A stretch of 52,199 nt of DNA from Oscillospiraceae bacterium (GCA_017416685.1 JAFQBN010000024.1:1-52199); one strand, 5' to 3'. Positions 27,074 to 35,974 are shown, counted from the stretch's first letter. Notes: generated by a model not told the origin, from the letters alone. Made by a program: numbers and translations.

Positions 27074-28327
27074 ATGAAGGAAGGAACCACCATCACAAAA
27101 CTGGTCATGCTGTTTTTGGTCGCGTGCCTTGCGGCCTATTTCGGCGTGTATATCGTGCAGGGGCTGACTGATGACGTGACCACCGCCGTGGCCTACACCT
27201 ACACCGTCAACGACAGTGTGGAGACCGACGGCCTTTTGGTCCGGCAGGAAGAGGTCCTGCCCGGCTACAGCGGTATCGTCAACGTGATGCCCGGCGAGGG
27301 TGAGCGCGTGGGCGCCGGACAGACGGTGGCAGTGATCTACCGCGATGGGGACGCTTTGGCCCGGGAGGACGAGATCCAGGCCCTGACCATGGAGGCGGAG
27401 CTTTTGCAGTATGCCATGTCCCAACCCACCATGACCGGCGGTGCCGGCCAGCTGGAGGATCAGGTGTTCCGCGCGGCGGTGGACCTGCGCACCAGCACGG
27501 CGGCAGGTGAGTTTGGCCGGCTGGAAGATCAGGTGCTGGAGCTGAAACGCTCAGTGCTGCGCCGGGACTACACCTACGGACAGAGTGCAGACGACGGCCG
27601 CTTGGGACAGCTGAATGACCGCCTGCGCCAGCTGCGCAGCCGCTCTGCTATGGACACCAGCCGGGTGCTGGCCGAACAGGCGGGTGTATACTCCGCGCTG
27701 GTGGATGGCTACGAGGGACGCATCACCCCCGAGGGGGCGCTGGTGCTGACGGCCTCCATGCTGGACGATCTGCTGGAACAGGAAATGCCCGTTCCGGAGA
27801 ACAGCCTTGGCAAGCTGATCACCGCAAACCGCTGGTACGCCGTGGTGGCTCTGCCCGAGGCGCGGGCGGAAAAGCTGGCCCGCGGCCGCACGCTGCTGGT
27901 GGGCTTTTCCGGCGATTTTGAGCGTATCATCGAGATGCGTATCGACCATATCAGCAAGGCGGAGGACGGCCGCTGTGCCGTCACCCTGTCTACCGACCGC
28001 TTCCTTTCCGAGACCACCCTGCTGCGCACCCAGACACTGGAGATCATCTTCGACCGGCAGGAGGGCCTGCGCGTACCCAAGGCCGCGGTACATATTCTCA
28101 TGAAGGAGACCGAGGACGACGCCGGCAATCTTGTGCAGACCACTACCACCGGCGTGTACGCCGTGGTCAACGGTCAGGCGGAGTTCAAGAAGGTAGAGGT
28201 GCTGGCCGAGGGTCGGCAGTTCTACGTGGTTCGCCCGCTGGACGAGGGTAAGACCGTCCTGCGTGCGGGCGATCAGGTCATCGTCCGGGCCAAGGGACTC
28301 CACGACGGCAAGGTCCTGAGCGAGTAA
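27074..28327 (+). CDS. HlyD-like membrane-anchored adaptor protein in the division cluster
   Basis: A 417-residue protein with one N-terminal transmembrane helix (about residues 8-28) and a long extracytoplasmic part. The early beta segment (DGLLVRQEEVLPGYSGIVNVMPGEGERVGAGQTVAVIY) resembles half of a barrel-sandwich hybrid (lipoyl-like) domain as in HlyD/membrane-fusion proteins. A helical middle with charged heptad-like stretches and a second beta region follow. No ABC transporter is adjacent. Similar genes commonly precede yggS-sepF-divIVA in Clostridia, suggesting a role at the septum or envelope. The binding site is weak (GAGAGTG). Confidence 0.75.
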   Translation: MKEGTTITKLVMLFLVACLAAYFGVYIVQGLTDDVTTAVAYTYTVNDSVETDGLLVRQEEVLPGYSGIVNVMPGEGERVGAGQTVAVIYRDGDALAREDEIQALTMEAELLQYAMSQPTMTGGAGQLEDQVFRAAVDLRTSTAAGEFGRLEDQVLELKRSVLRRDYTYGQSADDGRLGQLNDRLRQLRSRSAMDTSRVLAEQAGVYSALVDGYEGRITPEGALVLTASMLDDLLEQEMPVPENSLGKLITANRWYAVVALPEARAEKLARGRTLLVGFSGDFERIIEMRIDHISKAEDGRCAVTLSTDRFLSETTLLRTQTLEIIFDRQEGLRVPKAAVHILMKETEDDAGNLVQTTTTGVYAVVNGQAEFKKVEVLAEGRQFYVVRPLDEGKTVLRAGDQVIVRAKGLHDGKVLSE

Positions 28328-28339
28328 GGAGGGGTAACC

Positions 28340-29050
28340 ATGCTGATGGAAGAACGCCTGCACGACCTGCAGGAGAAGATCGCACAGGCCGCCCTCCGGG
28401 CGGGTCGTGATCCGGGCGAGATCACCCTGTGCGCCGCCACCAAGACCCAGTCCGACGACACCATTCGCGCCGCCATTGCCGCAGGGCTGCGGGTATGCGG
28501 CGAGAACCGGGTGCAGGAGCTGTGCGCCCATTTGGAGGCGGACGCCTACGCCGGGGCGCAGCAGGTCCACTTTATCGGCCACCTGCAGACCAACAAGGTC
28601 AACAAGGTGGTGGGACGGGTGGAGCTGATCCACTCGGTGGACTCCCTGCACCTGCTGCAGGCCATTGACAAGCAGGCCGCCAAGCTGGGCATTGTGCAGG
28701 ACATCCTGCTGCAGGTCAATATCGGCGGCGAGGAGAGCAAGGGCGGCGTGGCGCCGGAGGGGCTGGAAGCGCTCGCGAATGAGGCGTGCGCTATGGAGCA
28801 TGTACGCCTGCGCGGACTGATGGCTATACCACCTGTTGCGCATGAACCGGGGGCCAATACACACTATTTTGTGAAAATGCGTCAGCTTTTTGTTGACATG
28901 CGCACAAAAATAGCACATAATGAAAGTAGTATGGACTGCCTGTCCATGGGTATGAGCGGCGACTATGAGGATGCCATCGCTCAGGGAGCCACATTGGTGC
29001 GTGTGGGAACGGCCGTGTTTGGCCCGCGACCTGCCGCCGGACAGGTATAA
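28340..29050 (+). CDS. YggS/YlmE-family PLP-binding protein
   Basis: PLP homeostasis protein of the YggS (PLPBP) family, 236 residues. The cofactor lysine lies in CAATKTQ, followed by CGENRVQEL, HFIGHLQTNKVNKV and the C-terminal SMGMSGDYEDAI and GTAVFGPR. GGAGGGG stands five bases before the ATG. About 28785-28935 uses unusual AT-rich codons (ATA, CCA, ACA, AGT) while the protein stays in frame and family-like. Its place beside sepF and divIVA matches the ylm cluster of Gram-positive bacteria. Confidence 0.94.
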   Translation: MLMEERLHDLQEKIAQAALRAGRDPGEITLCAATKTQSDDTIRAAIAAGLRVCGENRVQELCAHLEADAYAGAQQVHFIGHLQTNKVNKVVGRVELIHSVDSLHLLQAIDKQAAKLGIVQDILLQVNIGGEESKGGVAPEGLEALANEACAMEHVRLRGLMAIPPVAHEPGANTHYFVKMRQLFVDMRTKIAHNESSMDCLSMGMSGDYEDAIAQGATLVRVGTAVFGPRPAAGQV

Positions 29051-29072
29051 CACGGAAGAAAGAGGGATCGAT

Positions 29073-29552
29073 ATGGGAATTTTTGATGAGATCAAGCGTC
29101 TGACCCGCTCCTACGAGGATGAGGACGAGGACGATTTTGAGGAGTTCGAGCCTGTGGAGCGTGCTGCCGAGTCCCGCCGTGAGCGGGGCGGAAACCGCGC
29201 AGAGCGCAGCGAGGCCGGCATCTACGCCGCCGAGCAGGAGCGCCGCAGCAACAAGGTGGTCAACATCCACACCACCACCCAGCTGCAGGTGGTGCTGGTC
29301 AAGCCCGACCGCTACGAGAATGCCAGTGAGATCGCCGACCACCTGCGCGAGAAGCGCACCGTGGTACTGAATCTGGAGTCCACCAACAAGGACGTGGCCC
29401 GTCGCCTGCTGGACTTTTTGTCCGGCGTGACCTACGCCCACGGCGGGAAGATCAAGAAGGTCGCGCTGTCCACCTACATCATCACCCCCTACAACGTGGA
29501 CATTCTGGGCGACCTGATTGACGAGCTTGAGAACAACGGCCTTTACTTTTAA
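29073..29552 (+). CDS. sepF: Cell division protein SepF
   Basis: Membrane-associated FtsZ-binding protein that bundles FtsZ at the septum. The 159-residue protein starts with the amphipathic membrane-binding helix MGIFDEIKRL. An acidic and Arg-rich linker follows, then the SepF domain from about VVNIHTTTQ to GLYF, with LNLESTNKDVARRLLDFLSG. The ATG at 29073 has AGAGGGA just upstream; the frame extends further back inside ylmE without a site. Confidence 0.96.
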   Translation: MGIFDEIKRLTRSYEDEDEDDFEEFEPVERAAESRRERGGNRAERSEAGIYAAEQERRSNKVVNIHTTTQLQVVLVKPDRYENASEIADHLREKRTVVLNLESTNKDVARRLLDFLSGVTYAHGGKIKKVALSTYIITPYNVDILGDLIDELENNGLYF

Positions 29553-29577
29553 GGCATAACGGCAGGAGGGAAAAACC

Positions 29578-30333
29578 ATGCTGACACCTCAGGAAGTATC
29601 TGAGCGCGCATTTGCCAAAGCGTCCTTCGGCGGCTATAACATGGCCATGGTGGACGAGTTTTTGGACATTCTGACCGCGGACTATACCGCGCTGTATAAC
29701 GAAAATGCCGTGCTGAAAAGCAAGATGAAAGTGCTGGTGGACAAGGTAGAGGAATATCGCGCCACCGAAGAAGCTATGCGCAAGGCCCTTATGAGCGCCC
29801 AGCGCATGGCCGACCAGCTGGTGCAGGAGGCCCAGGAGAAGAAGCAGGCGATCCTGCGGGATGCCGAGCAGGAGGCCGCCAACCAGACCGCCGCCATCCG
29901 TCAGCAGACCGAGGCCGAACAGGCCCGTCTGGTGGCCGCCCAGCAGGCTACTGCCGCCTACGTGCAGCAGGTGCGCCAGCTGCAGGAGCAGGCCGCCCAG
30001 TACCTTGACCGTCTGGACGAGATCACCCCTGATGTGCAGCCTGCCTCCATGAGCCGGGAGGAGGAAGCGGTGCAGGAGATCGAGGACAGTGTCCAGCGCA
30101 TTCTGGAGGCCCAGCTGTCCGTGGTCCGGCAGGAGCTGGAGGACGAGGTGGACGAGCCTACCACCGATCTGGATCTGGAACAGACCGCCGATTTTGCCAT
30201 GGACCGGGAGCTCAGCCTGTTTGACGAGCCGGAGGTCGTGGAGGAGGACCAGGAAGAGGACCTGGACCGCACCCGCGTCATCCACCGGGATTTTGGCCCG
30301 CTGGAGTTTGGCAGGGATTACGAGATTAAGTAA
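29578..30333 (+). CDS. divIVA: DivIVA-domain protein
   Basis: Curvature-sensing coiled-coil protein of poles and septa. The N-terminal domain (MLTPQEVSERAFAKASFGGYNMAMVDEFLD) matches the DivIVA lipid-binding part, followed by a long coiled coil rich in Glu, Gln and Ala (about residues 35-150). The tail of about 100 residues is acidic and likely disordered, rich in EED and DEP. Length is 251. GGAGGG precedes the ATG, 25 bases after sepF. Whether it serves septum placement or polar growth cannot be told. Confidence 0.94.
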   Translation: MLTPQEVSERAFAKASFGGYNMAMVDEFLDILTADYTALYNENAVLKSKMKVLVDKVEEYRATEEAMRKALMSAQRMADQLVQEAQEKKQAILRDAEQEAANQTAAIRQQTEAEQARLVAAQQATAAYVQQVRQLQEQAAQYLDRLDEITPDVQPASMSREEEAVQEIEDSVQRILEAQLSVVRQELEDEVDEPTTDLDLEQTADFAMDRELSLFDEPEVVEEDQEEDLDRTRVIHRDFGPLEFGRDYEIK

Positions 30334-30538
30334 GCGTTCGAACCGTAGCGAACAGCCCGGATGGACTGGAGCGAGGACAAGAAACCGAAGCCGACCAAAG
30401 GTTGGCTGTTTCGCGTCCGAGTTGGAGGGAAGCCGGGCGTCGTGAGCAGCACCCGCAAGGGGTACGCCGCATCCGTAAGGCAGTAAAACTGCCAACGGCT
30501 GCGCAGGTGAGGCGTGATAGACCGAGAGGAAAATGAGC
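30334..30538. repeat. Intergenic stretch with second copy of the structured repeat
   Basis: No convincing gene. Bases 30451-30503 repeat the inner part of the element at 12843-12921: ACCCGCAAGGGGTA, then an arm with 30468-30471 paired to 30500-30503, a T/C mismatch, 30473-30476 with 30495-30498, and 30479-30484 with 30488-30493 around AAA. The differences from the first copy keep all pairs. The outer stem of the first copy is not recognisable here. Upstream, AACAGCC near 30350 and GGCTGTT near 30405 can also pair. Confidence 0.65.
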
Positions 30539-30577
30539 ATCCGGGAGAGGAAAAACGCCTCTTCCGGATTTTTCTTC
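30539..30577 (+). terminator. Intrinsic terminator after divIVA
   Basis: A 12-bp stem with one G-U pair (30539-30550 with 30558-30569), loop AAAAACG, followed by a T-rich run. It sits just before the promoter of the ileS leader. Confidence 0.88.
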
Positions 30578-30605
30578 TTGACATTCTATATAAAAGTGAT
30601 AAGAT
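30578..30605 (+). promoter_or_regulatory. Predicted promoter of the ileS T-box transcript
   Basis: Consensus TTGACA (30578-30583), 16-base spacer, TAAGAT (30600-30605), placing the transcript start near 30612. Confidence 0.75.
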
Positions 30606-30611
30606 ACAAGG

Positions 30612-30859
30612 GCATATGGAAATGCATGGACGAGGACGAGTAACCACTCCCCTGCCGTACAGAGAGCTGCCGCTTGGTGCAAGGCAGCCGGCAGCAGCGG
30701 CGAATATCACCTCCGAGCAGAGCGCCCAACACCCCGCGGTGCAAGCGCCTCCGGCAGCCTCCGTTACCGGGCAAAGCTTTGAGTGGCCGACCCTGTCGGC
30801 AATAAGAGTGGTACCGCAGAGGATTCTCCTTTGTCTCTTAACGGGACAAGGGTTTTTTT
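30612..30859 (+). promoter_or_regulatory. T-box leader (isoleucine) controlling ileS
   Basis: The conserved T-box core AGTGGTACCGC (30807-30817) precedes a terminator hairpin (30828-30835 with 30845-30852, one G-U) and a seven-T run. Near the 5' end GGACGAGTAA matches the base of stem I. A plausible specifier ATC (Ile) is at 30706-30708 within GAATATCAC, matching the downstream ileS. Uncharged tRNA-Ile should stabilise the antiterminator. The exact stem I boundaries were not modelled. Confidence 0.92.
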
Positions 30860-30902
30860 ATTTTCAGAAAACAAATGTGATTTGATATAGGAGGAAACAG
30901 AT

Positions 30903-33680
30903 ATGGATTACAACAAGACCATCAATCTGCCCCAGACCGAATTCCCCATGCGCGCGGGCCTGCCCAACCGGGAACCCGGCATGCTGGAGAAGTGGTACGA
31001 GATGGACCTGTACAACGAGATGCTTAAGAAGAACGAGGGCAAGCCCCGCTTCTCCCTCCACGACGGTCCTCCCTTCTCCAACGGCAACCCCCACATGGGC
31101 CACGCCATGAACCGCTCTTTGAAGGACTTTATCGTGCGTATGCACGCCATGCGCGGCTACTGGACTCCCTTTGTCCCCGGCTGGGACAACCACGGTATGC
31201 CCATCGAGTCCGCCATTATTAAGGAACAGAAGCTCAACCACAAGGCTATGAGCATTCCCGAGTTCCGCACCGCCTGCCATAATTACGCCCAAAAGTACAT
31301 CGACATCCAGCGCGAGGGCTTCAAGCGCCTGGGCGCTCTGGGCGACTGGGACCACCCCTACACCACCATGGCCCCCGAGTTCGAGGCCGAGGAGGTCAAG
31401 ATCTTCGGTGAGATGTACAAGAAGGGCTACATCTACAAGGGCCTGAAGCCCGTGTACTGGTGTCCCAAGGACGAGACCGCTCTGGCCGAGGCCGAGATCG
31501 AGTACAAGGACGACCCATGTACCACCGTGTACGTCAAGTTCGCCGTGAAGGACGATCAGGGCAAACTTTCCAAGTACGGCGACCTTTCCAAGATGTTCTT
31601 CGTCATCTGGACCACCACCATCTGGACCCTGCCCGGCAACCTTGCCATCGCCGTCCATCCCCGGGAGAGCTACGTGCTGGTGAAGGCGGACAACGGCGAG
31701 ATGTACATCGTGGCCGAGGCCCTGTGCAATAAGGTCATGGCCGTGGGCGGCATTGAGAACTTTGAGATCGTGGAGCGCTTTGCCGGCCAGGACTTCGAGT
31801 ACATGCTGGCCCAGCATCCCTTCCTGGATAAGACTTCCCAGCTTTGCACCGCCGAGTACGTCACCATGGACTCCGGTACCGGCTGTGTCCACACCGCCCC
31901 CGGTTTCGGTGCCGACGACTACGAGACCTGCAAGCGCTATAAGATCGAGATGGTGGTCCCCGTGGACGACCGCGGCCGCCACACCGACTACGCCGGCAAG
32001 TACGCCGGCATGAAGACCGAAGAGTCCAACCCCGTCATTCTGGAGGACATGAAGCAGTCCGGCGCTCTGTTCGCCAGCGAGGAGATCATCCACTCCTATC
32101 CCCACTGCTGGCGCTGCAAGAACCCCATCATCTTCCGCGCCACCCCCCAGTGGTTCTGCTCCGTGGACGCCTTCAAGGAGGACGCCTGCAACGCCTGCGA
32201 CGACGTGCGCTGGCTGCCCGCATGGGGCATTGACCGCATGAAGGCCATGATCCGCGAGCGCGCCGACTGGTGCATCAGCCGCCAGCGCCGCTGGGGTCTG
32301 CCCATCCCCGTGTTCTACTGCGAGGACTGCAAGAAGCCTGTCTGTGACGACGAGACCATCGCCGCCGTGTCCGCCCTGTTCGGGGAGAAGGGTTCCAACG
32401 CCTGGTACGAGAACGAAGCTGCCGACATCCTGCCCAAGGGTTACAAGTGTCCCCACTGCGGCGGCACCCACTTCTTCAAGGAGGAGGACACTCTGGACGG
32501 CTGGTTCGACTCCGGCTCCACCCACTTTGCTTCCATGAAGAAGACCCAGGGATTCTGGCCCGCCGATATGTATATCGAGGGTCTTGACCAGTACCGCGGC
32601 TGGTTCCAGGCTTCCATGCTGACCGCCGTGGGCGCGCTGGGTCAGGGCGCTCCCTTCAAGCAGTGCCTGACCCACGGCTGGACTGTGGACGGCGAAGGCA
32701 AGGCCATGCACAAGTCTCTGGGCAACGGCGTTGATCCCGCCGATGTGGTGAAGAAGTACGGTGCCGACCTGCTGCGCCTGTGGGCCGGCTCTGCCGACTA
32801 CCACGTGGACGTGCGCTGCTCCGACAACATCTTCAAGCAGCTCAGCCAGAGCTATCTGAAGTTCCGCAACACCGCCCGCTACTGTCTGGGCAATTTGGCC
32901 GGCTTCGATGCCGACAAGCTGGTGGCCCCTGCCGAGATGCAGGAGCTGGACCGCTGGGCGGTGACCAAGCTCAACGAGCTGATCGAAAAGTGCTTCAAGG
33001 CCTACGACGAGTACGAGTTCCACTCCGTCTCCCACGCCATCAACGACTTCTGCGTGGTGGAGCTGTCCAGCTTCTATCTGGACATCATCAAGGACCGCCT
33101 GTACTGCGACGAGACCGACGGCCTGAGCCGCCGCTCCGCCCAGACTGCTCTGTGGCTGATTCTGGACACCATGACCAAGCTGTTTGCCCCCATTCTGGCC
33201 TTCACCTGCGACGAGATTTGGCAGGCTATGCCCCACAAGGCCGGCGACGATGAGCGCAACGTGGTGCTCAACGAGATGAACAAGCCCTTTGAGGCGTATG
33301 CCCTGACCGACGGGCAGATGGCAAAGTGGGACCGCATCATCGCCATCCGCGATGCCGTTAACGGCGCCCTGGAGGCCGCCCGTAACGAGAAGACCATCGG
33401 CAAGAGCCTGGAGGCCAAGGTGGCCCTGACCGTCCCCGCTGAGGATGCCTTTGTGGCCGAGCTGGATGCCGAGTATCTGGCCGACCTGCTCATCGTGTCC
33501 CAGGCTGAGGTGACTGTGGGCGGCGAGCTGGCCGTGGCCGTGTCCCCCGCCGAGGGCGAAAAGTGCCAGCGCTGCTGGAAGAACCACATCAAAGTGGGCG
33601 CCTGCGCCGACCATCCCGGCCTGTGTCCCCGCTGCGCTGCTGTGGTTGCGGCAATCGACCCCGCCCTGCTGGCTGAATAA
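30903..33680 (+). CDS. ileS: Isoleucyl-tRNA synthetase
   Basis: Class I synthetase charging tRNA-Ile, 925 residues. The HIGH motif reads HMGH at 64-67, the KMSKS motif reads KAMHKS at 600-605, and the CP1 editing domain (WTTTIWTLPGN, GTGCVHTAPGFGADDYE) lies between. The C terminus carries a zinc site (CQRCW...CPRC), as in the bacterial-type IleRS1 of Firmicutes. AGGAGG precedes the ATG. Expression is controlled by the T-box leader directly upstream, and a strong terminator follows. Confidence 0.98.
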   Translation: MDYNKTINLPQTEFPMRAGLPNREPGMLEKWYEMDLYNEMLKKNEGKPRFSLHDGPPFSNGNPHMGHAMNRSLKDFIVRMHAMRGYWTPFVPGWDNHGMPIESAIIKEQKLNHKAMSIPEFRTACHNYAQKYIDIQREGFKRLGALGDWDHPYTTMAPEFEAEEVKIFGEMYKKGYIYKGLKPVYWCPKDETALAEAEIEYKDDPCTTVYVKFAVKDDQGKLSKYGDLSKMFFVIWTTTIWTLPGNLAIAVHPRESYVLVKADNGEMYIVAEALCNKVMAVGGIENFEIVERFAGQDFEYMLAQHPFLDKTSQLCTAEYVTMDSGTGCVHTAPGFGADDYETCKRYKIEMVVPVDDRGRHTDYAGKYAGMKTEESNPVILEDMKQSGALFASEEIIHSYPHCWRCKNPIIFRATPQWFCSVDAFKEDACNACDDVRWLPAWGIDRMKAMIRERADWCISRQRRWGLPIPVFYCEDCKKPVCDDETIAAVSALFGEKGSNAWYENEAADILPKGYKCPHCGGTHFFKEEDTLDGWFDSGSTHFASMKKTQGFWPADMYIEGLDQYRGWFQASMLTAVGALGQGAPFKQCLTHGWTVDGEGKAMHKSLGNGVDPADVVKKYGADLLRLWAGSADYHVDVRCSDNIFKQLSQSYLKFRNTARYCLGNLAGFDADKLVAPAEMQELDRWAVTKLNELIEKCFKAYDEYEFHSVSHAINDFCVVELSSFYLDIIKDRLYCDETDGLSRRSAQTALWLILDTMTKLFAPILAFTCDEIWQAMPHKAGDDERNVVLNEMNKPFEAYALTDGQMAKWDRIIAIRDAVNGALEAARNEKTIGKSLEAKVALTVPAEDAFVAELDAEYLADLLIVSQAEVTVGGELAVAVSPAEGEKCQRCWKNHIKVGACADHPGLCPRCAAVVAAIDPALLAE

Positions 33681-33688
33681 TCAACCGA

Positions 33689-33727
33689 AACCCCGCCACC
33701 CGAAATTTCGGGTGGTGGGGTTCTTTT
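33689..33727 (+). terminator. Intrinsic terminator after ileS
   Basis: A stem of about 15 bp with one G-U pair (33689-33703 with 33708-33722), AATT at the tip, then a T-rich run. Confidence 0.93.
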
Positions 33728-33732
33728 TGTAA

Positions 33733-33761
33733 TTTACACGGCAGTCGGGGCGTGTTATAAT
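33733..33761 (+). promoter_or_regulatory. Predicted promoter of lspA-rluD
   Basis: TTTACA (33733-33738), 17-base spacer and consensus TATAAT (33756-33761), directly after the ileS terminator. Confidence 0.8.
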
Positions 33762-33792
33762 AAGCACACTATGGGTTTAAAGGAAGATTTGT

Positions 33793-34293
33793 ATGCTTTA
33801 TGTGATTGTGGCTGCCCTGCTGATTGTTCTTGACCAGTGGGTTAAAATTTGGACCGTTTCAAATTTCAGCGGGCCTGGCGCGGGGACCATGGAGTTCCTG
33901 CCCGGGGTGGTGGAGCTGACCCGGGTACACAATTACGGCGCCGGCTGGTCCAGCTTTTCCGGACAGCGCTGGTTTTTGGCGGCGGTTTCCGTGATCGTGG
34001 TGGGTTTGGTGCTGTTTGCGGTGTGCAAACGCCTTGTCCGCCATCCTGTCGGTCTGGTCGCGGCAACACTGGTGACTGCCGGGGGCATTGGAAACCTCAT
34101 TGACCGGGTCCGCCTTGGCTATGTGGTGGATATGTTCCATTTTGAGTTTTGGCCCAGCTACCCCGTATTCAACGTGGCAGACATCTGCATTGTGATTGGC
34201 GGGGTGCTGGCTGTGATCTATTATCTGTTCCTGTACGAAAAATACGATGCGAGGAAACGATTGGATGGAGACGCGGATACTCCAAGTGAATAA
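33793..34293 (+). CDS. lspA: Lipoprotein signal peptidase (signal peptidase II)
   Basis: Integral membrane aspartic protease that cleaves prolipoprotein signal peptides. The 166-residue protein has four hydrophobic segments. The catalytic aspartates are D104 in GNLIDRV and D130 in FNVADICI. The VHNYGAGWS segment corresponds to the family NxGAAF region but is altered. AAAGGAAG precedes the ATG. It overlaps the start of the pseudouridine synthase gene, as in many Firmicutes. Confidence 0.95.
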   Translation: MLYVIVAALLIVLDQWVKIWTVSNFSGPGAGTMEFLPGVVELTRVHNYGAGWSSFSGQRWFLAAVSVIVVGLVLFAVCKRLVRHPVGLVAATLVTAGGIGNLIDRVRLGYVVDMFHFEFWPSYPVFNVADICIVIGGVLAVIYYLFLYEKYDARKRLDGDADTPSE

Positions 34294-35185
34294 AGAGGAC
34301 GCGGGACAGCGGCTGGACAGCTGGGTGTGCGCCCGGGTGGAGGGACTGACCCGCTCTGCCGTCCAGCGGCTGCTGGAGCAGGGCCACGTCACTGTGTCCG
34401 GCAGACCGGCGGGCAAAAACTACCGGTTGAGCGGCGGGGAACAGGTGGAGCTTGAACTGCCTGAGGCGGTGGAGGTGGACATCATTCCTCAAAACATCCC
34501 CCTGGACGTGGTGTATGAGGATGACGATGTTATCGTAGTCAACAAGCCTGTGGGCATGGTGGTCCACCCTGCGCCGGGTCACCCGGACGGAACGCTGGTC
34601 AACGCCCTGCTGCACCACTGCGGCAGTTCCCTGTCCGGCATCAACGGGGAGCTGCGCCCCGGAATCGTTCACCGCATTGACCGGGACACCTCCGGACTCA
34701 TCATTGCCGCCAAGAATGACGCGGCCCATCTGTCTTTGGCTGCCCAGCTGCAGGACCACACCCTTGCCCGGACCTACGCCGCCGTGGCGGTGGGTGGATT
34801 TAAGGAGGATGAGGGGACGGTGGATGCCCCCATCGGCCGCCACCCGGTTGACCGCAAGAAGATGGCCATCGACCGCAAAAACGGCCGGGAGGCGGTGACC
34901 CACTGGTCGGTGCTGGAGCGTTACAGCGGCTATACCTTAATTGAGTGTCGACTGGAGACGGGCCGCACCCACCAAATTCGTGTCCATATGGCAAGCGTGG
35001 GCCACCCACTGTTGGGGGACATGGTCTACGGGGCGAAAAAGCCATATCCCGGCCTTGCCGGGCAGTGCCTCCACGCCCGGAAACTGAAATTTATCCATCC
35101 CACCACCGGCGAAGCGGTGGAACTGGAGTGTCCTCTGCCCGATTGGTTTGAGCAGGTGCTGGATAAGTTGAGAAAAACCACATAA
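34265..35185 (+). CDS. RluD-family 23S rRNA pseudouridine synthase
   Basis: A 306-residue protein with an N-terminal S4 RNA-binding domain (RLDSWVCARVEGLTRSAVQRLLEQ) and the catalytic motif HRIDRDTSGL with D139. The C-terminal motifs RTHQIRVHMASVGHPLLGD are also typical. The ATG at 34265 has GAGGAAA about eight bases upstream, inside lspA; an earlier ATG at 34247 has no site. Homologues in this position are usually called RluD or YlyB; the exact uridine target is not known. Confidence 0.93.
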   Translation: METRILQVNKEDAGQRLDSWVCARVEGLTRSAVQRLLEQGHVTVSGRPAGKNYRLSGGEQVELELPEAVEVDIIPQNIPLDVVYEDDDVIVVNKPVGMVVHPAPGHPDGTLVNALLHHCGSSLSGINGELRPGIVHRIDRDTSGLIIAAKNDAAHLSLAAQLQDHTLARTYAAVAVGGFKEDEGTVDAPIGRHPVDRKKMAIDRKNGREAVTHWSVLERYSGYTLIECRLETGRTHQIRVHMASVGHPLLGDMVYGAKKPYPGLAGQCLHARKLKFIHPTTGEAVELECPLPDWFEQVLDKLRKTT

Positions 35186-35217
35186 AAAAGCCGTGCATCT
35201 TTGATGCACGGCTTTTT
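35185..35217. terminator. Bidirectional terminator between rluD-like and HD genes
   Basis: A perfect 15-bp stem including flanking A and T runs (35185-35199 with 35203-35217), loop TTT. It begins at the rluD-like stop codon and ends just before the stop of the convergent minus-strand gene, so it can serve both. Confidence 0.95.
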
Positions 35218-35218
35218 A

Positions 35219-35800
35219 TTATTCTTCGTTCTCCAAAAAATAGCTTGCCTCCATATCGGCGGTGGCAAGGGCGAAGGCCAGAGGGTACTGCTGCAGGGCC
35301 TGACCCACGGTGCGGTTGTCCTCGGTGCCGGAGAAGCCCATGTGCCAGCGGATGGCCATGGCCTCCTCCCGGCTCAGGCGGATGAAGCCGTTGGCGATGT
35401 ACACCGACTTTTCCCCGTGACCGTAAGGCAGGGGGTCGTCAAAAGTGTAGGTGGGGACGGACTGCCACTTGCCGTCGGCATCCTTCACATTGCGGCTGCC
35501 CAGTTTGTAGCAGCCGATCTTGCACAGGTCGTGGAGCAGGGCCACCACGGCGATGGACTCCTCGGTATACTCAAGGCCGTACAGCTCCTGCACCCGAGGG
35601 CGGGCCAAATAGTCCACCAGACAGTGGTACACGTTCAGGCTATGCTCACACAGGCCGCCGGCATAAGCGCCGTGATAGCGGGCGGAGGCGGGGGCGGTGA
35701 AAAAGTCGCTTTTGTTTTCCAGATAGTCCAGCAGGGCGTCGGCGCCGGGCCGGGTGATGGTCTGCTTGAAAATTTCAATGAATTCTTCCTTGGCGGACAT
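35219..35800 (-). CDS. HD-domain phosphohydrolase-like protein
   Basis: A 193-residue protein with the HD-superfamily metal-binding pattern: HGAYAGGLCEHSLNV, then VALLHDLCKIG (the HD pair), and the final aspartate in ATADMEA. It resembles small HD hydrolases common in Clostridia, but the substrate is unknown. GGAGGG lies ahead of the ATG. A possible extended -10 (TGC then TATACT on the minus strand, 35848-35843) could start its transcript. It converges on the rluD-like gene and diverges from the ribosomal operon. Confidence 0.85.
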   Translation of the reverse strand: MSAKEEFIEIFKQTITRPGADALLDYLENKSDFFTAPASARYHGAYAGGLCEHSLNVYHCLVDYLARPRVQELYGLEYTEESIAVVALLHDLCKIGCYKLGSRNVKDADGKWQSVPTYTFDDPLPYGHGEKSVYIANGFIRLSREEAMAIRWHMGFSGTEDNRTVGQALQQYPLAFALATADMEASYFLENEE

Positions 35801-35974
35801 AAGCGTCCCTCCTTATATAATATATGGCCTTTGATTGAGGACAGTATAGCACATCCGCGGTCCAAAAACCAGTACTTTAGGTGACGGAAATTGTGTGCCG
35901 TTTCCGCCGCAAACACAAGAAATTGTAGGTGTTAGGACGCTTTCGAAAAAAGATAAAAATTTTTCAAAAAAAGC

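Noticed and set aside
12843-30503. CRISPR-like repeats.
   Set aside because: Only two distant copies exist, they are internally palindromic and there are no spacers or cas genes.
30318-30885. Small open frames on both strands between divIVA and ileS.
   Set aside because: The region is a repeat copy, a terminator and a T-box leader; the frames show no gene-like features.
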